A stretch of 34,703 nucleotides of DNA from positions 1 through 34,703 of the forward strand of contig OMVA01000068.1 in NCBI GenBank assembly GCA_900314445.1, written 5' to 3'. Source of the stretch: an uncultured Lachnospiraceae bacterium (GTDB taxonomy: Bacteria > Bacillota > Clostridia > Lachnospirales > Lachnospiraceae). Below are positions 7,426 through 15,373 of the stretch, in pieces (within the stretch, counting starts at the first letter, position 1; each line of letters opens with the position of its first letter). Made by a program: the position numbers and the translations under genes. The notes under the pieces are model-generated. The model saw only the letters and a list, made by a program, of their open reading frames with translations, did no database searches and was not told where the DNA came from.

Positions 7426-8697
7426 TTATGCTTCGTCGATTGCTTTACCAATGTCATGACGCATATATTTGTTTTCGAAATTAACAAGCTCAGTTGCTTT
7501 GTATGCATTTGCGCGTGCTTGCTTCAAATCATTACCACGAGCAACAACACCGATTACACGGCCGCCATTTGTAACAACCTTGCCGTCCTGGAACTTAGTA
7601 CCAGAATGGAATACAAAGTAATCATCACGTCCCTTGAAGTTCTCAAGACCCTTGATTTCAAATCCCTTTTCATAAGAAACAGGATATCCGTCTGATGCAA
7701 GCATAACACAAACTGCAGCATTGTCATCAAACTCAAGGTTGATTTTATCAAGAGTGCCGTCTGCACATGCTTCCATAACATCGATGATATCATTCTTCAT
7801 ACGAGGAATTACTACCTGAGCTTCTGGATCACCAAAACGTGCATTGTATTCCAGTACCTTAGGACCATCTGGTGTCAGCATAAGACCTACGAAGAGCACA
7901 CCCTTAAACTCTCTTCCTTCTGCTGCCATAGCATCAATTGTCTTCTGGTAAATATTCTCTTCACAGAACTTCTGAACTTCTGCAGTATAGAATGGGCTTG
8001 GCGAGAATGTTCCCATACCACCAGTATTGAGACCTGTATCTCCATCCCCTGCTCTCTTATGATCCTGAGCAGATGTCATAGGACGAATTGTCTTACCATC
8101 AGAATAGCAAAGTACGGAAACTTCACGTCCAGTCATGAACTCTTCAATAACAATCTTGTTACCAGAATCGCCAAACTTCTTATCAATCATGATTTCTCTA
8201 ATGCCGGCACTAGCTTCATCCAGATTCTGACAAATCAGAACACCCTTACCTAAAGCAAGGCCATCAGCCTTGATTACATATGGAGGATTCATTGTCTTAA
8301 GGAAATCTAATGCCTTTCCAGGATCTGTAAATGTTTCATACTTAGCTGATGGAATATCATACTTCTTCATGAGATCCTTTGAAAATGCCTTTGACGCTTC
8401 AATAATAGCAGCATTCTTTCTTGGACCAAATGTCTTAATACCAGCATCCAGGAATGCGTCTGCGACACCAGCTGCAAGTGGATCATCCGGACCAACAATT
8501 ACAAAATCAATTTCCTTTTCCTTTGCGAATGCAACTAATTTTTCTGCATCCATTACAGAAATATCTACACATTCAGCCAGTTCTGCAATACCTGCATTAC
8601 CAGGTGCTGCATAAATCTTATCTACACGTGGAGACTTCGCAACTGCCCATGTAATTGCATGCTCTCTACCGCCACCGCCAACGATTAAAACTTTCAT
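7426..8697 (-). CDS. purD: Phosphoribosylamine-glycine ligase (GAR synthetase)
   Basis: 423 residues, the normal bacterial length. It catalyses the ATP-dependent joining of phosphoribosylamine and glycine, the second step of purine synthesis. The N-terminal domain opens with VLIVGGGGREHAI, the signature phosphate-binding loop. The ATP-grasp core includes PPYVIKADGLALGKGV (about residues 134-150), and the metal-site region has EYNARFGDPEAQ near residue 285. AGGAGG lies 7-8 nt before the ATG. It is the last pur gene of the purM-purN-purD unit; an 89-nt gap with a hairpin separates it from purN. All signature motifs are intact. Confidence 0.97.
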   Translation of the reverse strand: MKVLIVGGGGREHAITWAVAKSPRVDKIYAAPGNAGIAELAECVDISVMDAEKLVAFAKEKEIDFVIVGPDDPLAAGVADAFLDAGIKTFGPRKNAAIIEASKAFSKDLMKKYDIPSAKYETFTDPGKALDFLKTMNPPYVIKADGLALGKGVLICQNLDEASAGIREIMIDKKFGDSGNKIVIEEFMTGREVSVLCYSDGKTIRPMTSAQDHKRAGDGDTGLNTGGMGTFSPSPFYTAEVQKFCEENIYQKTIDAMAAEGREFKGVLFVGLMLTPDGPKVLEYNARFGDPEAQVVIPRMKNDIIDVMEACADGTLDKINLEFDDNAAVCVMLASDGYPVSYEKGFEIKGLENFKGRDDYFVFHSGTKFQDGKVVTNGGRVIGVVARGNDLKQARANAYKATELVNFENKYMRHDIGKAIDEA

Positions 8698-8747
8698 AGT
8701 TTGCCTCCTGTTTTTGTCAACAAAAAAGTCATTTTTATAACATTAAG

Positions 8748-8777
8748 TGTGCCGCAGACTCATTTGTTTGCGGCACA
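8748..8777. terminator. GC-rich hairpin between purN and purD
   Basis: GTGTGCCGC and GCGGCACAC form a strong stem around the loop AGACTCATTTGTTT. On the minus strand the following sequence is CTTAATGTTATA, not a true U-tract. It is better read as an intra-operon processing or stabilising hairpin, or a leaky terminator, than as an operon end. Confidence 0.45.
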
Positions 8778-8786
8778 CAAAAAATT

Positions 8787-9398
8787 CTAGTTTTTCTTTT
8801 TATAAGCGATTTTGCCATTTGCAATCATGTCAATTGCCCTTGGTAAAATCTGCCACTCTGCCTCATGCATAATACGTTCCTGCAGAGTCTTTGGTGTGTC
8901 GTCATCCTGCACATATACAGCCTTCTGAATAATGATAGGGCCTGTATCTGTTCCATCATCAACAAAATGAACTGTAGCACCAGAAACCTTTACACCTCTT
9001 TCAAGAGCTGCTTCATGTACATGTAATCCATAGAATCCTGTTCCACAGAATGATGGAATCAAAGATGGATGAATGTTGATAATCTTACCTTCATACTTAG
9101 AAATAACATTCTTTGGTACCACAACAAGAAAACCTGCAAGTACAATCAGGTCAGGCTGATATTCATCAAGTTTTGCAAGGAAAGCATCGTTGAACTCATC
9201 ACGAGTTGCAAAGTTTTTTGGTGAAAGAACTTCATTTGCAATGCCAGCCTTTTCTGCACGTGTCAGTGCATAAGCATTTGGATTATTTGAAATAACTCCA
9301 ATAATTTCTGTATTTGTGATGGTTCCATCCTGCACGCGATCAATAATAGCCTGCAGATTTGTGCCACCACCAGATACGAGGATTAATACCTTTAGCAT
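8787..9398 (-). CDS. purN: Phosphoribosylglycinamide formyltransferase (GART)
   Basis: 203 residues, typical of PurN, which transfers a formyl group from 10-formyl-tetrahydrofolate to GAR in the third step of purine synthesis. The N-terminus VLILVSGGGTNLQAIID is the phosphate-binding Rossmann segment. The catalytic region contains IINIHPSLIPSFCG with the Asn-x-His-Pro-Ser of the family, and the downstream GATVHFVDDGTDTGPII carries the catalytic Asp. The start overlaps the end of purM by 7 nt (ATGCTAA), indicating translational coupling. The link to the neighbouring metF is indirect, through one-carbon folate supply. Confidence 0.97.
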   Translation of the reverse strand: MLKVLILVSGGGTNLQAIIDRVQDGTITNTEIIGVISNNPNAYALTRAEKAGIANEVLSPKNFATRDEFNDAFLAKLDEYQPDLIVLAGFLVVVPKNVISKYEGKIINIHPSLIPSFCGTGFYGLHVHEAALERGVKVSGATVHFVDDGTDTGPIIIQKAVYVQDDDTPKTLQERIMHEAEWQILPRAIDMIANGKIAYKKKN

Positions 9399-10417
9399 AA
9401 GATAACGCCCTCTTCTCCTTCAACTGTTTCACCGAGCATAACTGCTTCACAACCAGAAGCGTTTACTGCTGCGAATGTCTTATCCGCATCTGCTGGATCT
9501 ACTGCCAGAACCATACCGATACCCATGTTATATGTGTTATACATCATATGCTCTTCAACATCGCCCCTTTTCGCCATCATCTTGAAGAGTACAGGTACAT
9601 CATAAGAATTCTTATTAACCTTAGCTGTGATTCCTGCAGGAAGCATTCTAGGAATGTTCTCATAGAAACCACCACCTGTGATATGGCTTGCGCCCTTAAC
9701 CTTAACACCTGCGTTCTTTACAGACTTCATTGCCTTTACGTAGATGATTGTTGGCTGAAGAAGAGCCTCACCAAGAGTCTTACCCAGTTCTGGTTCATAT
9801 GTTTCAAGAGCTTCTCTTGTCATAGGGAAGATCTGACGAACCAGTGAGAAACCATTTGAATGAACACCGCTAGACTTAATACCGATAAGTACATCGCCAG
9901 CCTTAATGTCCTGTCCTGTAATCATATCCTTACGATCAACTACACCCACTGAGAAACCAGCTACATCGTACTCATCTTCAGGCATAAGTCCTGGATGTTC
10001 AGCTGTTTCACCACCAATCAGTGCGCATTCAGACTGGATACATCCTTCAGCAACCCCCTTTACGATTGATGCAATTTTTTCAGGATAGTTCTTACCACAT
10101 GCAATATAGTCCAGGAAGAAAAGTGGTTCACCACCTGCACAAGCAACGTCATTTACACACATAGCTACTGCATCAATACCGATTGTGTCATGCTTGTCCA
10201 GAAGGAATGCAAGCTTAATCTTTGTACCAACACCATCAGTACCTGAAAGAAGAACCGGGTCTTCCATATTCTTGATATTAGCTAATGAAAATGCACCTGA
10301 GAAACCGCCAAGTCCACCAAGAACTTCTGGACGCATAGTTTCCTTTACATACTTCTTCATTAATTCTACTGACTGATATCCTGCTACGATATCTACGCCT
10401 GCCTTCTTGTAATCCAT
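9392..10417 (-). CDS. purM: Phosphoribosylformylglycinamidine cyclo-ligase (AIR synthetase)
   Basis: 341 residues, the normal PurM length. It closes the imidazole ring of AIR using ATP. The N-terminal segment has the glycine-rich GGFSGAFSL. Nucleotide and metal binding follow in LSGTDGVGTKIKLAF, GIDAVAMCVNDV and ALIGGETAEHPGL. The C-terminal PurM-like fold carries ASHITGGGFYENIPRML. GGAGG precedes the ATG by about 6 nt. It is the first gene of purM-purN-purD, driven by the promoter at 10478-10506, with a palindrome in the leader at 10450-10462. The genes for the remaining purine steps are not in the window. Confidence 0.97.
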   Translation of the reverse strand: MDYKKAGVDIVAGYQSVELMKKYVKETMRPEVLGGLGGFSGAFSLANIKNMEDPVLLSGTDGVGTKIKLAFLLDKHDTIGIDAVAMCVNDVACAGGEPLFFLDYIACGKNYPEKIASIVKGVAEGCIQSECALIGGETAEHPGLMPEDEYDVAGFSVGVVDRKDMITGQDIKAGDVLIGIKSSGVHSNGFSLVRQIFPMTREALETYEPELGKTLGEALLQPTIIYVKAMKSVKNAGVKVKGASHITGGGFYENIPRMLPAGITAKVNKNSYDVPVLFKMMAKRGDVEEHMMYNTYNMGIGMVLAVDPADADKTFAAVNASGCEAVMLGETVEGEEGVILC

Positions 10418-10449
10418 TTCGACCTCCTGAAATTGCTGTGCTAATATTG

Positions 10450-10462
10450 GACAGTTACTGTC
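10450..10462. promoter_or_regulatory. Palindrome in the purM leader
   Basis: GACAGT-T-ACTGTC is a perfect 13-bp palindrome starting about 15 nt downstream of the purM -10 box. Position and symmetry suit a repressor operator. It does not resemble the Bacillus PurBox. Confidence 0.4.
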
Positions 10463-10477
10463 TTATAAAACGACAAT

Positions 10478-10506
10478 ATTATAGAGGAAAAACCATATTT
10501 TGTAAA
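10478..10506 (-). promoter_or_regulatory. Promoter of purM-purN-purD
   Basis: On the minus strand TTTACA (10501-10506) is separated by exactly 17 nt from a perfect TATAAT (10478-10483). It is the best promoter match in the pur region and lies about 60 nt upstream of the purM ATG. Confidence 0.75.
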
Positions 10507-10571
10507 CACAACTGTCCCCCTCTATGTATTGTTACATCTGACGGATTGTGTTAGAATTTATATAAATTTTT

Positions 10572-10610
10572 AGGCAAATTTTACGAAAATCTGCCTTCTG
10601 ATTTTATACT
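10572..10610 (+). promoter_or_regulatory. Candidate promoter with overlapping inverted repeat before the GGDEF gene
   Basis: TTACGA (10581-10586) and TATACT (10605-10610), 18 nt apart, form a moderate promoter. The 11-bp arms AGGCAAATTTT (10572-10582) and AAAATCTGCCT (10586-10596), one mismatch and a 3-nt centre, cover the -35. This is a plausible operator or self-regulatory site. Confidence 0.45.
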
Positions 10611-10625
10611 ATTTGAAACGCACGC

Positions 10626-10633
10626 GGGGGGGG
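10626..10633 (+). repeat. G8 homopolymer at the ribosome binding site
   Basis: Eight consecutive G form the Shine-Dalgarno region of the next gene, ending 7 nt before its ATG at 10641. Such a run is rare in AT-rich DNA and is prone to slippage. Confidence 0.6.
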
Positions 10634-10640
10634 TGTATTC

Positions 10641-12968
10641 ATGACAACGAAAGAACGTCGACCTAACATCGGATTTCTGACATGCCATCTTGATAACGAT
10701 TACACAATGGAGGTCTGTAAAGGCGTAGAATACGCTGCAGAAGAGGCCGATTGTAATCTCATCATCTTACCAGGCATGTATCTGAACGCTTCATACAACG
10801 ATCCTATAAATGCAAAATATGATTATCAGTACAATTCCATTTTCTATTATGCCAATCAAAAATCTCTGGATGCACTGATTATTTCCGTTGGTTCCATCGG
10901 AACCTTCCTTTCCGTAGAAGACAAAAAATCATTCGTTGATAACTTCGATCTCCCTGTACTGACTCTGGAAATCGAAGTACCTGGCTACCCTTATCTTTAT
11001 ACAGAGGGTCAGACTGGTATGCGAGAAATCATTGAGCATATGATCAAAAAACATGGCAAGAAAAAGATTGGTTTCGTAAATGGCCGTCTGGAAAATGCAG
11101 ATGCTCTGGAACGTTTCAACGTTTATAAGAAAGTCCTTAAAGAAAATGATATTGCCTATGATGAGCGTCTGGTTGCTTATGGAGATTTCTCTGAATATAC
11201 AGAGGACATTGTAGGAAATCTTCTGGATGAAAATCCTGATCTGGAAGCAATTGTTTTTGCCAACGACACCATGGCTATTGGTGGTTACAAGGCCATTAAG
11301 AAAAGAGGACTTGTCATCGGCAAGGACATTCTGGTTGCCGGTTACGATAATACCCAGACATCTCTGGACTTATCTCCTCAGCTCACTACTGTTGATAACA
11401 ACATTATGGATTTGGGTTACCAGGCTGTTTACCAGGCTCTGGAACTGATTAAGAATGATGAAACATCTGTAAATCTTCTTCACTCCAAGATGGTTACTCG
11501 TTTCTCCTGTGGTTGCAACCCAGCCAATGATAAAGAAATCTTAAAGGATGTATCTGATCATCTGAATGACTTACAGGCAGAGGGTCTCACTGAAAAATTC
11601 AAGGAACTCTTTATGGGTCCTTATTCAGAATCCTTCTACTCAAAACAGCTTTTCAATGTACTGGATCCATTCTTCAACGAATTCACCAAAATGATTTTCA
11701 CGGGAGTTCTTCTTCCGGAAGAAGAAATTCGTAAGATGACTGAGAGAGTAATGAACAACGAAATCATTGTTTACTACTTCTCTCAGACCAATATGACTTA
11801 CATCCTGAATGTGCTTTACCACTTCCTGGATCATCTGGACATTGACGAATCCATTAAGTCAAAGCTGGCAAAATCATTTACCGTCGTATTCGCATACATG
11901 GCAAATCTCAGCTCCAACACATACATTAACGAAGTAAGATCCAACAAGGCCGCAGCATGGTCTTCCGTTTATATGGTTCGAGATACTCTTCTCACTGCCG
12001 CCAACGACAAGAGATGCTTCCAGCTGATTATGAATAAGCTCTATCAGATCAATGGATTCCGTAGTGCTTATATTTACCTTTACGACGACGTTCCTGTGCA
12101 GATGACAACCGGTTTCTGGCAGGTTCCTAAATATGTACTTCTGCAGTCTTATTGTAAGGATGGAAAAATCCGTGTATTAGAGGGCGACAACCGAATCCTG
12201 CCTTCCTACATGATTTTCCGCAATAAGAACACACCAAACGAAAGACGTGTCACAATGATTCTGACACCAATCTTTACAAATGAAGTGCAGCACGGTATGT
12301 TCCTCTGCGAAACAGACCTTTCAAATTTCTCTAAGATTTATTCCACAAGCCTGCAGCTGGGAACATCCCTGAAGTTCATCTCTCTTATGCGTCAGGAAAT
12401 GGCCATCCAGAACCGACTGGAATCCACCATGAATGAAATCAGAGAAAAGAACGATCTTTTAAATGCTTTATCTGTAACAGATGAATTAACTGGTCTTTAT
12501 AACCGTCGTGGTTTCTTTGAGACTACAGAACAGCTCACATCCAATAAGGCAAACGCTGGTAATAAAGCCCTTCTTGCCTTCATTGATATGGATAACCTTA
12601 AGCAGGTTAATGATAAGTTTGGTCATAAGGATGGCGACTACTCTCTCATCAGCATATCTCAGACACTGAAAAAGAGTTTCCCTAAGGGATCCATTATTGC
12701 TCGTATCGGTGGCGATGAATATGCAGCCTTCGTACCAGACCTGAACATTACAAGCATTGACGAAATTAAGCAGAAGCTGAACTATTACTCTGACCATGAA
12801 AATGAGATTAACGATAAGCCTTACTTCATTGAGTTCTCCTATGGTTTCAAAGAATTCACAATCTCTGATTCCTTAAACATCGAAACAGATATGAGTGAAG
12901 CAGACTCCAAGCTCTATGTGGATAAGAAACAAAAGAGAAAATCCGTACTTAAATCGGAAGCTGAGTAA
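10641..12968 (+). CDS. LacI-like ligand-binding domain fused to a GGDEF diguanylate cyclase
   Basis: 775 residues. Residues about 8-290 resemble the periplasmic-binding-protein fold of LacI/GalR regulators (RPNIGFLTCHLDNDYTMEV at the start, then VNGRLENADALERF and AIVFANDTMAIGGYKA), but there is no DNA-binding helix-turn-helix, signal peptide or membrane segment. The sensor is therefore predicted to be cytoplasmic. A ~300-residue middle region is unassigned. The GGDEF domain begins near residue 616 (LTGLYNRRGFF) and has FIDMDNLKQVND and the active-site loop ARIGGDEYA near residue 690, so it should make cyclic di-GMP. The RxxD inhibitory site is absent (PKGS in its place). It is divergent from purM, preceded by a G8 tract, and ends at a strong terminator. 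The ligand is unknown. Confidence 0.85.
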   Translation: MTTKERRPNIGFLTCHLDNDYTMEVCKGVEYAAEEADCNLIILPGMYLNASYNDPINAKYDYQYNSIFYYANQKSLDALIISVGSIGTFLSVEDKKSFVDNFDLPVLTLEIEVPGYPYLYTEGQTGMREIIEHMIKKHGKKKIGFVNGRLENADALERFNVYKKVLKENDIAYDERLVAYGDFSEYTEDIVGNLLDENPDLEAIVFANDTMAIGGYKAIKKRGLVIGKDILVAGYDNTQTSLDLSPQLTTVDNNIMDLGYQAVYQALELIKNDETSVNLLHSKMVTRFSCGCNPANDKEILKDVSDHLNDLQAEGLTEKFKELFMGPYSESFYSKQLFNVLDPFFNEFTKMIFTGVLLPEEEIRKMTERVMNNEIIVYYFSQTNMTYILNVLYHFLDHLDIDESIKSKLAKSFTVVFAYMANLSSNTYINEVRSNKAAAWSSVYMVRDTLLTAANDKRCFQLIMNKLYQINGFRSAYIYLYDDVPVQMTTGFWQVPKYVLLQSYCKDGKIRVLEGDNRILPSYMIFRNKNTPNERRVTMILTPIFTNEVQHGMFLCETDLSNFSKIYSTSLQLGTSLKFISLMRQEMAIQNRLESTMNEIREKNDLLNALSVTDELTGLYNRRGFFETTEQLTSNKANAGNKALLAFIDMDNLKQVNDKFGHKDGDYSLISISQTLKKSFPKGSIIARIGGDEYAAFVPDLNITSIDEIKQKLNYYSDHENEINDKPYFIEFSYGFKEFTISDSLNIETDMSEADSKLYVDKKQKRKSVLKSEAE

Positions 12969-13021
12969 TTTGCACAAAGTAGAAATCATTCAAAAATAAA
13001 AAAAAAAGCAAATAAAGAAAG

Positions 13022-13060
13022 CCCTCTCAGATGATAAACATCCGAGAGGGTTATTTTTAT
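13022..13060. terminator. Terminator of the GGDEF gene, also facing metF
   Basis: CCCTCTC (13022-13028) pairs with GAGAGGG (13044-13050), with an inner GATG/CATC extension. TTATTTTTAT follows on the plus strand. On the minus strand CTTTCTTTATTTG and a long T-run follow, so it can also end metF transcripts. Confidence 0.8.
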
Positions 13061-13091
13061 GTCTATATCTCAGCCAATCTCATTTGCTGAA

Positions 13092-13952
13092 TTATTTTGT
13101 GATTGCATCGTAGATTTCTTTCGTTGCCTTGGCCTTGTTCATGCTGTAAAGGTGAACACCATAAGCGCCATGCCTCATCAGATCATCAATCTGATTTACT
13201 GCATATTCAATGCCGGCTTCTCTCATATCTGCAGGGTTCTCTGCATACTTTGCAAGAAGTTCTGACAGGGCGTGAGGAACAGAAGAACCAGACAGGGAAA
13301 CACTGGTTCCCAGCATATTGGCATTGGTAATTGGCATAATACCTGCATGAACAGGAACATCAATACCAGCCTTTTCGCAGCGATCCATAAACTGATAGAA
13401 CTTTTCATTATCAAAGAACATCTGTGTAATCAGGGAATTTACACCCAGGTCGCACTTTTCCTTAAGGAAATGAATATCGTCATCCAGACTCTTTGATTCT
13501 GGATGACACTCAGGATAGCAGGCAGCGGAAATTTCAAATCTGCCATCTGCCTTGATTTCAGGGATCATGTCAGATGCATGCTGATAATATCTCTGATCAA
13601 ACTCTTCTCTTGTCATATTTCTTGGGCAGTCGCCACGAAGAACCAGAACGCGGGATACTGACTTCTTATTCAACACATCCAGGGTTTCCTTCAGACGGTC
13701 TGGTGTCATTCCAACTGCTGTCATATGAGCCAGAGACTGCACCTCTGCAATATTTTCAATGTAGGCCGCAATCATAGCTGTCTTCTTGCTATTGCTTCCA
13801 CCTGCGCCATAAGTTACTGAAATGAAATCCAAATCTAAAGACGCAATATCGTCAACCGTTTTAAAAATTCCATATATATCTTCATCTCTCTTTGGAGGGA
13901 AGACTTCACAAGAGAATTCAAAATTTTCATTTGTATATTTATTTTTCAACAT
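13092..13952 (-). CDS. metF: 5,10-methylenetetrahydrofolate reductase
   Basis: 286 residues, close to E. coli MetF. This FAD-dependent TIM-barrel enzyme reduces methylene-THF to methyl-THF for methionine synthesis. The catalytic Glu is Glu16 in CEVFPPK. The folate/FAD site contains DFISVTYGAGGS near residue 42, HMTAVGM and VLVLRGDCP (the R-G-D segment), followed by ITQMFFDNEKFYQFMDRC and PVHAGIMPI. The start is supported by GGAAGG. It appears to be a single-gene unit ending at the shared terminator near 13022. No methionine riboswitch is evident in the short leader. Confidence 0.95.
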   Translation of the reverse strand: MLKNKYTNENFEFSCEVFPPKRDEDIYGIFKTVDDIASLDLDFISVTYGAGGSNSKKTAMIAAYIENIAEVQSLAHMTAVGMTPDRLKETLDVLNKKSVSRVLVLRGDCPRNMTREEFDQRYYQHASDMIPEIKADGRFEISAACYPECHPESKSLDDDIHFLKEKCDLGVNSLITQMFFDNEKFYQFMDRCEKAGIDVPVHAGIMPITNANMLGTSVSLSGSSVPHALSELLAKYAENPADMREAGIEYAVNQIDDLMRHGAYGVHLYSMNKAKATKEIYDAITK

Positions 13953-14031
13953 AAATACCTTCCTTTTTTCGGCATATTTATATAACTATACCGCCTTGGA
14001 GAAAATTAATATAATTCTATATTTTTATAGT

Positions 14032-14056
14032 TTGCCATAAATAAAATCTATGGCAA
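14032..14056. repeat. 8-bp hairpin upstream of metF
   Basis: TTGCCATA (14032-14039) and TATGGCAA (14049-14056) flank a 9-nt A/T-rich loop. It lies between the thioesterase 3' end and metF. No clear U-tract follows on either strand, so I leave its role open. Confidence 0.4.
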
Positions 14057-14058
14057 TT

Positions 14059-14092
14059 CCATTTGCATGCATCAATTCAATCCTGCAAATGG
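14059..14092. repeat. Inverted pair of the CATTTGCA element
   Basis: CCATTTGCA (14059-14067) and TGCAAATGG (14084-14092) form a perfect 9-bp inverted repeat with a 16-nt spacer. The right arm continues as GGACTGTGC, which on the minus strand gives the extended AGTCCATTTGCA form. It lies just beyond the 3' end of the thioesterase gene. Confidence 0.55.
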
Positions 14093-14134
14093 ACTGTGCA
14101 TCTTACTTACTCAATATCCATTAGGGATATTTTT

Positions 14135-14569
14135 CTACTTTATTACCTTACCAACAAGGTCTGCCATGTTCTGGTAAACATCTGGGAACTTCTTCTTCAG
14201 GTTCATTGGCTTGAACTCTGAATTCAGGAATGCATGGCTTGTTTCTGCTGTATGCATCAGCTTCATTTCTGGAAGCTTGTAGATTTCATAATTTACTGTG
14301 AAGCGAACTGGAGTTAACTTCTTAATGGACAGTGCGATTTCAATATCATCTGCGTAATGAAGGGCATCAATGTAAAAATCGTGGAGTTCCAGAACCGGAA
14401 TAATAATTCCCTTTTCTTCCAGGGCATCATAGCCAAGACCCACCTCTTCCATGAGGTAAAGTCTGGATTCTTCCAGGAATCTTGCATAGTTACTGTGGTG
14501 CACAACATGCATCTGATCTGTTTCGTAGTAATTGATTTTTCTAAAATATGGTTTTAATGTATTAGGCAT
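14135..14569 (-). CDS. YbgC/FadM-like acyl-CoA thioesterase (hot-dog fold)
   Basis: 144 residues, the usual length of the 4-hydroxybenzoyl-CoA thioesterase/YbgC family. The family hallmark is visible near the N-terminus: YYETDQMHVVHHSNYARFLE, with catalytic-type Asp18 and the His24-His25-x-Asn segment. The long central helix and beta-strands of the hot-dog fold follow (PVRFTVNYEIYKLP). It probably hydrolyses a short or medium acyl-CoA in the cytoplasm; the substrate cannot be told. Its start shares one base with the stop of the upstream coiled-coil gene (TAATG), so the two are translationally coupled. It is the last gene of the glycosyltransferase/coiled-coil/thioesterase unit. Confidence 0.85.
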   Translation of the reverse strand: MPNTLKPYFRKINYYETDQMHVVHHSNYARFLEESRLYLMEEVGLGYDALEEKGIIIPVLELHDFYIDALHYADDIEIALSIKKLTPVRFTVNYEIYKLPEMKLMHTAETSHAFLNSEFKPMNLKKKFPDVYQNMADLVGKVIK

Positions 14570-15372
14570 TATTTTTTGCCTTCCTTTCTTCTGTCCATCA
14601 CTGGGATGTCTAATTTTTCAGCCTTTGTTCCCTCAGGCTGTACCTTAACTTCTTTACGGTCCGGATTAATCTTCTCACGAACCTTGCGAGCCGTTTTCTT
14701 GCTCTCTCCCAGATCCAGAGATAACTGCATCTGTTCCTCACGACGGCGAGCTGCTTCCTTCTGCTTTTCCACATAAAGTTCCTGAGATAGCAAATCAGCC
14801 AGCTCTAAAATCTGACCATAACGGTCCTGCTGAGTCAAGGCATCCAGGTTTGCCACAAGTTCCGCCTTGGACTTGGAAACCTCATCCACCTTCTGCTTCA
14901 GTGTCTTCTGCATCTTCTCATATTCCTGCTCAATCTTGCGGTAGGAATCATTTACCAGATGATCAACCTCTGTCAACATTTCGTCAGTATAAATAAGAGA
15001 TGCCGCATAAATATCGCCAGCCGTTCTGAGAGACTTCTTATCTGCCTCTTTCAGTTCAGATTCACGATAAGCCTGTGGCTCTCCATCTCTTCTCTTTGAC
15101 ACACGAATACGGGAAGCTGACTTCTCTGCCTGGTAACGAATCTCCTTCGCCTCAGCCTCTGCTTCCTTCAGGATTGCTGCTCTTTTATCTGTTACCTGCT
15201 GATATTCACGCAGTTCCTTTTCTACAACCGCAATAACCTTGTCCAGCAGCTGTGTGGTGTCCTTTTTATCTAAAATGGCCTTGTCCTGATTCAGGGCAGT
15301 GCCAGGGGCATCTTCTATTCTGGCCCGAAAGCCTTCCAACAAAAGAATCGCTGTGCTCTTATATTCCTTCAT
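14569..15372 (-). CDS. Predicted coiled-coil protein, unknown function
   Basis: 267 residues, almost entirely charged helix. Heptad-like stretches run roughly from residue 40 to 85 (KVIAVVEKELREYQQ, then ILKEAEAEAKEIRYQAEK) and from 125 to 225 (RKIEQEYEKMQKTLKQK and onward to EAARRREEQMQ). The C-terminus is basic (ARKVREKINPDRKE, ending MDRRKEGKK). There is no signal peptide or membrane segment. The first coiled coil resembles the membrane-proximal helices of DivIVA/GpsB-like or ATPase stator proteins, but I cannot place it in a named family. It starts one nucleotide after the glycosyltransferase stop and overlaps the thioesterase start, so all three are made together. A cytoplasmic scaffold role is only a guess. 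Confidence 0.75.
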   Translation of the reverse strand: MKEYKSTAILLLEGFRARIEDAPGTALNQDKAILDKKDTTQLLDKVIAVVEKELREYQQVTDKRAAILKEAEAEAKEIRYQAEKSASRIRVSKRRDGEPQAYRESELKEADKKSLRTAGDIYAASLIYTDEMLTEVDHLVNDSYRKIEQEYEKMQKTLKQKVDEVSKSKAELVANLDALTQQDRYGQILELADLLSQELYVEKQKEAARRREEQMQLSLDLGESKKTARKVREKINPDRKEVKVQPEGTKAEKLDIPVMDRRKEGKK

Positions 15373-15373
15373 A

